Source: Pelecanus crispus
Taxonomy: Eukaryota > Chordata > Aves > Pelecaniformes > Pelecanidae
Direction: 5' to 3'
Assembly: GCF_030463565.1 (NCBI RefSeq)
Contig: NC_134643.1
Coordinates: 80,287,721 to 80,351,720, forward strand
Length of the DNA stretch: 64,000 nucleotides
The notes under the pieces were generated by a model. That model was not told the DNA's origin and did not search any database. It worked only from the letters and a program-made list of their open reading frames with translations. The position numbers and the translations under genes were made by a program. Each line of letters starts with the position of its first letter. The first letter of the stretch is position 1. Below, in pieces: positions 27,501-36,600 of the stretch.

Positions 27501-28738
27501 CCCAGAACTCATCAGGAGAACATGGAACGTTTCTGCATTGTTATGCAAAACCTGATGGATGAGGGTTATCTACTCATTGTTGTACTGCTATCTGCCTGGC
27601 CTTGCAGGACTAACTTCTATGCAGAGTCTAAGTATCCTGGGAGGGTTACAAACGGAGCAGCATTGAACAGCTCCCGGCAACCGCAGAGGTCAGACAATGG
27701 CCGAATACCAGAGTAGTTACAGCCAGAATGAGACCGGTTCTTACCACATTTCAAAGGGACGGAGTGGAAAGCAAGCAGGAAATACTAGCACCAAGGCAGT
27801 CTTTAAAAATTACAGAGGAAAAGCCGCTCACTAAATAGGAACTCAAGAGAGCTTGCCTGCAGAAGGAAGCAACTTTGAGATTTGGGAGCTAAACATGCCA
27901 AACACCACAAAATTCAGGGAGAAACCTCCATGGCTTAGAGAGAAAAGTCCGGGAACACGGTTCTGAAAAATTACATATATTCTGGTTTGATCGGACAGTA
28001 GTGTCACGGTGTTTGTTAGAAACAGAGCCTTACGCATCATTTGTGCTAACAAAAGAGCAATTATTTTAGAAATTCTCTTTAAAGACTGCATCTCTGACTG
28101 TTGCTGCAACTATGAAGGGGCAAACTAAAATGCACCCAAACTCTAGGAAAGGATAACCTTAAACTATTAGGGGCCTGCCGGAGAGCAAGTATAGGTGGGA
28201 TATTTAGCACAGGTAATAGGGATAGTTCAGGGATTTTATTTTTTAAGCAAAAGACTAGAACTTTTCAGAAGGGCTACGAGATAGACAATGAAAGAAAAGG
28301 CTAAAAGAGAATCTTTTTCATGTTCCTATGTTAAAGGGAATATTAAAAACACATGGAATCGCTGATGGGATCTAAACATAAAGGGGATCTGAACCAGCTG
28401 AGTGCCAGTTAAAAAAAATATTTAATGGCACAGTCCTATTTTTGACAGTAAGCAATACTTAGGAAACATTTAATTTTAAATTCAAGGCATTAATGCTGGT
28501 TTATGCCATCAACGCAGTGAGACATTTTAACATAGTGCATCTGAAATCCCGGGAGGGCAGGTAAAACGAGTTTTCCAAATTATTACCTGAAAACCATTCA
28601 AAATATTTGTACATTTTATACGGAAAGAACCCCATGTCGTGAAACTACACTGTTTGAAGGTTCAAACTAGGTAATGCAACTGGGGAGTAGGTCTATGCCT
28701 CAGGAGTTTTAAGGTCCCAGATACGGTAAGTAACAGTG
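18516..28738. other. Intergenic, nothing recognised
   Basis: Ten kilobases without a supportable gene. It contains short A/T homopolymers (for example near 21,140, 21,680 and 24,360) and a GC-richer patch at about 23,510-23,760 with overlapping open frames of up to 116 codons, judged compositional. No CR1, LTR, tRNA or CpG island was recognised. Confidence 0.5.
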
Positions 28739-29289
28739 TGTCCTGGTGTTGGCTGGGATAGAGTTAATTTTCTTCCTAGTAGCAGGCATAGTGCTGTGTT
28801 TTGGATTTAGTAGGAGAAGAATGTTGATAACACACTGATGTTTTAGTCGTTGCTAAGTACTGCTTACACTGGTCAAGGACTTTTCAGCTTCCCATGCTCT
28901 GCCAGGTGCACAAGAAGCTGGGAGGGGGCACAGCCAGAATAGTTGATCCAAACTGCCCAAAGGGCTGTTCCATACCATATGATGTCATGCTCAGTATATA
29001 AACTGGGGGGAGCTGGCCCGGGGGGGGCAGCGATCGCTGCTTGGGAACTGTCTGGGTATCGGTCGGCAGGCAATTGCATTGTGCATCGCTTGCTTTGTAT
29101 ATTAGTATTACTGTTATTATTATGTTGTTATTATTATCATTACTATTTTATTTTATTTCAATTATTAAACTGTTCTTATTTCAACCCAGGAGTTCTCACT
29201 CTTACTCCTCCGATTCTCTCCCCCTGGGCAGGGGGAGTGAGCGAGCGGCTGCGTGGTGCTTAGTTGCTGCCTGGGGTTAAACCACGACA
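28739..29289 (+). mobile_element. Solo LTR, ERVL-type, upstream of NUP50 (copy A)
   Basis: It begins TGTCCTGGTGTTGGCTGGGA and ends GGTTAAACCACGACA, with the TG...CA ends of an LTR. By eye it is closely related along its whole length to the antisense copy in NUP50 intron 4. It holds a TATA box (TATATAA, 28,995-29,001), an A/T-rich stretch with ATTAAA (about 29,163) and a 3' GC-rich segment. The flanking five bases (CAGTG and GCGTG) do not match, so the duplication has decayed or the insertion was rearranged. No internal retroviral sequence adjoins it. It lies about 350 bp upstream of the CpG island and is in the same orientation as NUP50. Confidence 0.85.
28995..29001 (+). promoter_or_regulatory. 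TATA box of LTR copy A
   Basis: TATATAA in U3, with the sequence TGATGTCA 12 bp upstream. The same place in copy B carries TGACGTCA, so the cAMP-response-like element here appears changed by a CpG-type transition. Promoter activity is inferred only. Confidence 0.5.
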
Positions 29290-29639
29290 GCGTGCCTCTT
29301 ATCTACTGCTAAAGGGTTTTTTGTTGTTGTTTTTCCTGCCATTTAATGAATCTATATGCTTTGGAAGAGCAAGTTCTCTATAAAAAGTTTTTTTTTTTTT
29401 AATTTAGGTCAAGGTGTTTCAGCCTGCAAGTGTAGCACCGTGTTAGCGGTAAGTTAGCACCTAAAGACAGGGCAGGAGAACTGCAGCTTTCAGGTTTACT
29501 CTGACTGCCTTCATTTTTGCTGTTACTGTTCTAAGGCAGCACGTCTGCTGTACGTGATGCAAAAACGCTTGGGAGTCAACTGCTCTCAACGTTACCTTCT
29601 CTCCGGTCGCTTCGCACTAGCACTAATCCCACGTACTAT
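29290..29639. other. Spacer between LTR and CpG island
   Basis: AT-rich with a T-run near 29,388. No gene or repeat family was recognised. It may belong to the NUP50 upstream regulatory region. Confidence 0.5.
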
Positions 29640-30200
29640 TATTATACCGCAGGGAGAAAAGGCCGCGGGCGATGCTGCACGCGAGCTAAGGCTTTATAGG
29701 TCAGTCAGGCACGGAGCCTGGCAGACAACCACTTCTCCCACCGCAAGCCAGGCCGGGGCCGGCCCTGCCCCGTCAGTCAGCGGCAGCTGCGCCCGCCCGC
29801 CAGCCCGGCCGGCCGAAGGCGGCGGGTACCGCTAGCGCAGGATGCGCCCTGCCCGCCAGCCACGCGTGGCTTGGACACCCCTCCACCACCACGGGCAGCC
29901 GAATTCTGAGCCGCGAAGCGCGGCAGCCCGCCGCCGCCTCACACTAGGCGGCCGCCGCCGCCGCCTCCTCCTCCTCCTCCTCCTTCCCCCCAGCGCCGGC
30001 CACGTGACCAAAATTCGAACGGCCGGCGCGAGACCCCATGCCTTCCGCAGGGAGCATGCGCGGCCCGGCCGGCCGTTGGCAAGGCGAGCTCGCCCATTGG
30101 GCTGCGGCGGCCACGTGATCCGCGCCTCAGGAGCCGGCCGCGGGGCCGCCGGCTCCGCCCCTCTCCCCCCTCCATCAGCGCCGGCCGCGGGAGGAAGGTG

Positions 30201-30210
30201 GCGCATGCGC
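30201..30210. promoter_or_regulatory. NUP50: NRF1-type binding site
   Basis: GCGCATGCGC, a perfect palindromic match to the NRF1 consensus, about 90 bp upstream of the YY1-type motif. NRF1 sites are frequent in promoters of housekeeping genes. Binding is inferred. Confidence 0.65.
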
Positions 30211-30294
30211 GGCGGGGCCGGTGGCGGGGCCGGCGGCGGCCGGTTCCTCTCTCTTTTTTAAAACACAATTTCTTCCCCGTCTTTCAGGAGGGAC

Positions 30295-30305
30295 AAAATG
30301 GCGGC
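30295..30305 (+). promoter_or_regulatory. NUP50: YY1-type site, likely marking the NUP50 transcript start region
   Basis: AAAATGGCGGC matches the YY1 consensus. In TATA-less genes this motif typically lies within the first tens of bases of the transcript, so the start is probably near 30,250-30,295. The pyrimidine-rich 'tcttccccgtcttt' just upstream fits that. The exact start cannot be read from sequence. Confidence 0.6.
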
Positions 30306-30312
30306 GGCCTGA
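30298..30312 (+). CDS. Minimal upstream ORF in the NUP50 leader (MAAA)
   Basis: ATG-GCG-GCG-GCC-TGA, four codons, in a strong initiation context (A at -3, G at +4), overlapping the YY1-type site. If transcripts begin upstream of it, ribosomes would translate it before reaching the NUP50 start. It is too short to make a functional peptide; any role would be in controlling translation. It depends on the unknown transcript start. Confidence 0.4.
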   Translation: MAAA

Positions 30313-33300
30313 CGGCGGGTCAAGCGACGCCGGTTAGCCGCGGAGGCAGAGGGCCCGGCTGGGGGATGGTGAGCGGGCTCCGGGCCCGGGCAGCCTGTGA
30401 GCAGACTCCGCCTCCCGCCCGCCGCAGCCGCAGCCTCGGCCCCGCAGCCCAGCACTGCGGGGGAGAGCCGCCCGCCCGGCCCCGCTGCCCCGCGCCCGCG
30501 AGGGGCTCCCCCGTGGGGGTAAGTGCCTGCTCGCTCCTCCCCGCTCCGCTCCCCCGCCGCCCTTCCCGGGATCGCCCGCCCTGGTGCCTTCTGCGTGCGC
30601 GGGAGGGAACGGGGCACGCCGCGGGGGTGGGCTGAGGCCGGCAGTCGGCCCGGGTGGGGTGCTGAGGGCGGGCGGAGGTGCCGGCGTCCCCGCAGGGAGA
30701 TCGTCCCCGTTCCCGGGGAGCTGGTGCCTCCCCCGGGGCGCCTGGCCCCGTGCGTGCGTGCCGGCGCCGGCGGGTGGCTCCCCGCAGGCCTCCCCGCCCG
30801 GGCCCGGGCCGGCCGCTGCCATCGCCTTCCCTCCAGAAAGCGTGTGGAGATGAAACGGGAGTGAGGAGGCGGGATGGTCTGGCTGCAAATGTCACCCGCG
30901 GGCCTCAAACGGGCGGACTGCAAGCCGGGGAGATGCCGAGACGGGAAGGAGTTCACCCTTGGAGCCTCCCGGCTGCCTAGGGCCTGCTTGGCGGTGCTGG
31001 GGGGCGATGGCATTTTGGCGAGCTGCGCCGGGGCGGGGAGGCAGAAACACATCCAGGTGGCTTAAAAGCGCGGAGCTACCCTGTGATGTGCGTGGGGTGG
31101 GAGGGAGGAACTTCAGATATTACGGGGGACTGCAGCTAGGCCTTTGGAAAGCAAGCAAGCGGGACGTTGTATGTTAAGCCGAAAGAGCCTACGCCGAAAC
31201 CGAAGATCTTCTCAGGAAAGGAGGAACGTGGGTCAGCTACCAGGCGGCAGCCTGGCTTCCGCCGCCCCTGCGCACCCTGAAATACCGCAGGCATTTCCTG
31301 CTCCGTCACACAGCTGGGGACTGAAAAGTGTTTGCAGAGCTAGGTGTGCGTCACCGCACCTCTTAAGTCTTGCAAGTATGATGAGATACCGGTGACTTCT
31401 TTTGCCGCCTGATTTTAGGTCGGGCGCTCCAATAGTGCAAGTTTCGTAGCCTTACAGTAGATAGGTGATATCGTGGAAGGCAAGTGTTAAAGCTAAGTCT
31501 TGTTCTCAAAATGCTGCGTTAAATAGGGCAGCTGTAGTTACTAGGTGGGTTTTAGTAGTTCTAGTTCAATAAAACATCTATATTGTGGTGGTTTGTTTTT
31601 TTTAAATAAAAAGAGCTGTTTCTCAAAATACTCCCATCTCAAACTCTTCAGACCATTTGCTAGAAAAACTTCTTGAAGGTTGTGAGTATCAGATGGAGGT
31701 GGTTTTGTGTTGCTTCGTGTTTCACAGGTTAGAAAATGTGTCTAGAATTCTCTTCCTCCTGTCTTCATGTATTTTAGATTCTGTTGTCTGCTCCTGTTTT
31801 GAGTATTGATGTAGAGAAAGGTGTAAACACAGGTAGGTGCAAATAACCTGGAGCCTAAGGCTAACAGGTCTATCCCCCTTCTATTACTGCAGAACAGGCT
31901 TTCTAGTTAATGTCGTGCTTGTCATGCTTCAGTGGCTGGGTTAAGAATGGCAATTTGATCTTCTGTGGAATCTGGTGGTGTAATTCTAGGTTTTACTAGA
32001 TTTGAGCTCTGGCTGCTGCCAAACACATGCAGTCTTGTCTTCCTCTGGTTGGTAGTGTTTGCATACCCTTATCGGAAACTGGACTGGGGAGCCAATATGA
32101 CTTTATAAAAAGATTCCCCCCCCTGCAATGGGTTAGATTTAAATAGCTCCCAAGTCTGCAGAGAATCAAGCAGGGCATGGTAGGACCTCTACTTTCAGGA
32201 CAGTGTGGATTAGGGCGTTTTAAAGTGTTTACACAAAACAATCTTTTGTCACTGTACTTCCAAAAGATCCTAATAACTTGACCTTATTTGTGAAGTGTGT
32301 CAGACCAAAATCCATGGCTTTGACGTGTGATCTCTGTAAGACTGCTGTGCAGCTGGATTTACTGTTCTGTTTAAAAATATTTCATCAGCTAAACGAGATG
32401 TTCCGGAACTATGTATTGTTACCATTTTCAGCTCTGATATTCAACGATTTGTGGTTTGGTTTTTTGTTTGGGTTTTTTTTTTTTTTTTTTAAATTTTAGT
32501 CTGGCCAGGTCTTAATCACAAACCTAAGAGGGTTTTTTTAAGTTTTAATTTTTGTGCTTGCTTGAGACTTAAATTGCTACAAAACTACATCTTTTCTTTG
32601 AAAAGTTGTCATGTTTACTGTCAGATGATATCATCATAGTTAGTAAAAAAACTTTTTCATATAAAATTTGAGTAATGTGATTGCTTGCCAAGTCTTTCAG
32701 ATACAAAATATCATAGCTGGATTTATTCTTTGTTTTTGTACACAGCTGATAAGTTGTACTTCAGTAAAATGGAAATTGGAAGTTAGAACTGTTACAGACA
32801 TTCTTTCTCCAAAGTTGATTTCCCTTTATATCTCGGGGATAACTAGCAAAATGACAATTGGCTGCTTACAGTAATTGCTCTAAAATCTGTGATAGGCTTT
32901 ATGCTTCCTTTGGAAGAAAAATAATCCGATTTATTTGTAATAGAACTTTTCAAATTTCTAATTAGTAATATTCTACTGAACCTGTTTTGTGTAGGAGAGC
33001 ATTGTCTTCATTCTCACCCAGGCTTTCTGGCCAGTTGCTTCAGTAGGTCCTCGCTGGTATTTGTTTTAGATGCTATAAAGCAACTCACCCATGTAAGCAG
33101 CAAGAGAAAAGTATCCTGAGGCAAGATGGAATGGAATATGGAATGTTTTAACCAGATCTTTTTTCCATATTTTTGTTTTTTGCAGCCCTTCAGAGTAAGT
33201 GGTGACCAGGTATATGGGTTATGGGACTGAAAGGAATTTCTCTAGCCAGCATTTCTGCTAAAGAAAACTCATCCCATAATTGAACTGCATGTTTCCATTG

Positions 33301-33543
33301 TTGCTCTAAATTTATATCAAATATAGCTTATCACCAGAACTTTAATCTCAAGTGTTATTGATTGTTGTTGCCACAACAGTTGTTAGAAACACTTGTTTTT
33401 CAACTGTCATTCCAATTTTGACCTACTTCTGTATGAACTCTGATTCCCTTTATTTGTTGTAAGTAATACAAATTGAAGATCACTATTGCTTAGAATTTAA
33501 TTTCTGTGCAATTGATCCTATGCATTTTTTTTCCCCCACACAG

Positions 33544-33622
33544 GTGTGGAAAAATGGCAAAGAGAATTGCAGAGAAGGAACTGACTGACAGAAACTGGGA
33601 TCAGGAGGATGAAGCTGAGGAG
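33544..33622 (+). CDS. NUP50: NUP50 exon 2, first coding exon
   Basis: The acceptor follows a T/C-rich tract ending CCCCACACAG at 33,543. Ten leader bases precede the ATG at 33,554. It encodes residues 1-23 ([10 protein letters not shown]...), the first importin-alpha-binding segment. Donor AG|GTAAGA, phase 0. Confidence 0.93.
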
Positions 33623-36600
33623 GTAAGATATACATTAGATCCTGCCCCCTCTTTACCCACCCCCCCCACCCAGATAGTAGGGTAGTTATTTACATGTGCT
33701 ATTTATCTTGTGGGTCAAATCTACAGTAAAATTACTTAAAAGTGTAGCAATTAAAGATAATTTTATATAAGTGATTTTTTTTTTTTTCCTAATAAAGCTT
33801 CCAATATATGCAGACCATATGGCAAAGCAGCTTTTAACGGTTAAAATGACATCGGCAGCTCAGGGGAAAGGAACTTTACATTTTTAAAGGGAACCCCAGG
33901 CTTGTTAAAACGCGTAATGCTTTTGAACTCTTCAAATGTGTGATGGGGTATTTATTGAGTTCACAAGAAGAGTGTTTTTGACTTCTTGAGATAACTTTTC
34001 TTCGTGTCTTTTTTTTTTTAAAGGTCAGTAGTAGTTAATTTCAGAAATATGTTAATTTGGAGTGCTTAGCCAAATGTCCCTACGCAGCCAGAAGAATTAA
34101 GCAAACGGTCAAATGATATGTTTCATCTGATTGTAAAAAGAGATTTTTATGTTTAGTGTCCCATGCTTACTTATGGCTCATCTATTACCTCTAAACAAAC
34201 TGTGCTAGCTTCTGTGCTACTAAAAATATTAACTGTTTAGGCCTATAAAATGTGAGGAAAAAAACCTGACAGTACTCTTCCAGAAATTTGAATGTAAGGA
34301 AACTTAATTTCCTCATTTATTACACGGTAGTAATTAGCTACATTTGCTAATACTTGAACTACAGCAGACTGCAGGAGATTGACTTACAGCATACATCTCA
34401 ATATACCTTCTCCAAACTGAAGATTGTTTGTAACAGTACAATAAAAAGAGGTTGCGCAAAAGGAAATGTAACGCAGAACAACAGCAACAGAGTTGTGAAA
34501 ATGTCAACTAATTGTCCAAGTAGCTGGCAAGCTAATCACAGTACTATATTTTCTGGGGTTTTGTGGGTTGGGTTTGTTTTTTTTTTTTTTTTTTAACTTC
34601 TTCCCTTATTTGTTAGGGAGAAGTGTTACAGTTGTGTTCAAAAGCTGAGCTCCGCCATCTCTTCAGAATATGATGACTTTATGCATTCTGAGAATTTCAC
34701 TAATGATTCCATAACTTCTTCTTAAAGGTGGGAACATTCTCCGTAGCTAGCGAAGAAGTCCTGAAGAATAGAGCTATTAAAAAAGCAAAGCGCCGAAATG
34801 TTGGATCAGAGGTAATTACTGAGCATTAGTGTTGTAATTTGACTCAGTTGCAAAATATGAAATCTGTGCTCAGGTTTTTACTTATTTGGGCTTGTAATAA
34901 TACTGTATAAAGCTGTCATTTAGAAGGTATGTGCAACTAGTCAGCTCATACATGCAAATTAATTTTTGCTTACTGTTCCATATAGCAAGAATAAGGCTAG
35001 AACGAAAAATGGGTAATACTAGCATCAATTGGCTGAAGAGAGATGTGTATTTTTGAAGTGTAAATGCAGAGTGTTTCAGACGCGCTGTCTTCTACAGATG
35101 GGTAAAATAGCATTTGAACTGCTCCAGATTCATTCTTTGCAGAGATGGAAGCCTGGAAATCGGAAGTTACTAGTTATCCATACTGGAGGGCTGGGGGATG
35201 TCTCAGGCAGATGATAAATAAATAAATACAAGCCAAAATATTAAGCTGATCTGAGAATGAATATGTCTTTCATTAAGAATGCTGCTACTTTTTTTTTCCC
35301 CTCTGAAGAGCTTTAGTGCCACCTACTCTTTGCAGTAACAAATGGAAAATTGAAAGGAAGTTGGCCTTTGCTACAGGTTTAGTCCCTGTGAAAGCGTTAA
35401 CCGAGTCCAACCAAATTGTAGTCCTTTCAAAAGTCCCTGACAGGTGCTTTGTCATACATATCTTTCTATGAAACATTCTTTCCACAGGGCATGCGCCATG
35501 TTAGAAATAGGACAGAAATTTTACCATCACTCAAAATTGCTTTTGGATTGAATGCGACTAGGTACAATTAGGAGCTAGATAGTTTTCTCCTGTGCTTTTG
35601 ATTTTTCCTTCTGCTGTCCAAGCAGTGTAAATGAGGAAGCTGTCCTATCCCACTTTGGCCTATAGTAGTTCTAACCACAAATGTGGTAGACAATGCAGTT
35701 AATTAAAGGATTGTACCAGCAAGAGGTGATGCAAGAAATAAACCGCAACTTGAACAGGAGGGATTCAGGAGCAAATGGAATGGGACAAACAGAACTGGCT
35801 GAGAAAGGGGACCAGATGATTGTAGAAGAAATAGTCAGGAGGCTGGGAGTCAGCTGTTAGAGATCAAAGCTGGAAGAAGAGCTAGGATAGGCAGAAAAAA
35901 CAGAAGAGATGGCAGGACAGCTGAGGTTGCATAAGAAACCTGTGAAATATTTACAAAGAGGTGAACTTGAAATTTACTGATGTTCTTAAATGGAGCAAGC
36001 AGAATGCTGCAAAGAAAAAGACTGCAGTTTAACTTGAATGTCCAGAGAGAGGTAGGTAGGACTGATCAAAGAGAGAATAAAAATAGCTGCCTAGAAGTGA
36101 GAAACAGAGGACTGAACTGGAAAAGGTAAAGCACAAAGGGAAATAAAAAAAGAGCCCATACCCACAAGGCCAGATACTAGAACAGAACCTAAAATTGGCA
36201 AGTTTTGCTACTTCTTCAGTGGCAAAAGCAGGTGAAACTCAGAAGCAACTCTCCTCTTCTGATGGCTTTCCAGAGACATTGAAAGTCCACTTACAGTAAT
36301 AAGTGCTCATTACTTCAAAAGACATTGTATGTAGTACCTAAAAGTGGCAGTGCCTATTTGCATGTTAATCACACCGTATCTTCTAAAAACATGTAAGAAA
36401 CTATACCATAAAATAATATGGTTGTAAAGATAGCGTTCAGAACTATTTATTGAAAAAGCTGCAGAAAGCATATGTATTATCTTATCAAGAACAGTCTACC
36501 TTTGTTTCTCCTATCAGTCACATTAGAATATTTTGGGTAAATCACTTAAATGTTACATAGGTGACTACAAAGTATGCTGTTTTGATGAGTGGCTTGAAGT

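Larger units (their letters stand above)
30250..30518 (+). other. NUP50: NUP50 exon 1 (non-coding leader), approximate
   Basis: The start is set by the YY1-type motif and is approximate. Two donors are possible: GTGAGC at 30,369 (exon end 30,368) and a stronger GTAAGT at 30,519 (exon end 30,518). Either would join the coding exon whose acceptor ends at 33,543. The choice changes the upstream reading frames in the leader. Confidence 0.5.
29640..30900. promoter_or_regulatory. NUP50: CpG island promoter of NUP50
   Basis: About 1.26 kb of dense CpG in an otherwise AT-rich window, with no TATA box. Visible motifs include two CACGTG E-boxes (30,001-30,006; 30,112-30,117), an inverted CCAAT box (30,096-30,100), a palindromic NRF1-type site and a YY1-type site. 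GCC/CTC triplet runs lie at 29,951-29,984. It sits about 3 kb upstream of the first coding exon. TATA-less islands like this often fire in both directions, and the human locus has a divergent noncoding transcript here (NUP50-DT); I see no sequence proof of one in this window. Long open frames on both strands here are due to base composition. Confidence 0.9.

Noticed and set aside
30258-31052. 264-codon minus-strand open frame, plus other long frames on both strands at 29.8-31.1 kb
   Set aside because: They lie in the CpG island, where stop codons are rare. The translations are arginine, proline, alanine and glycine-rich with no domain, and the region is promoter and leader of NUP50.
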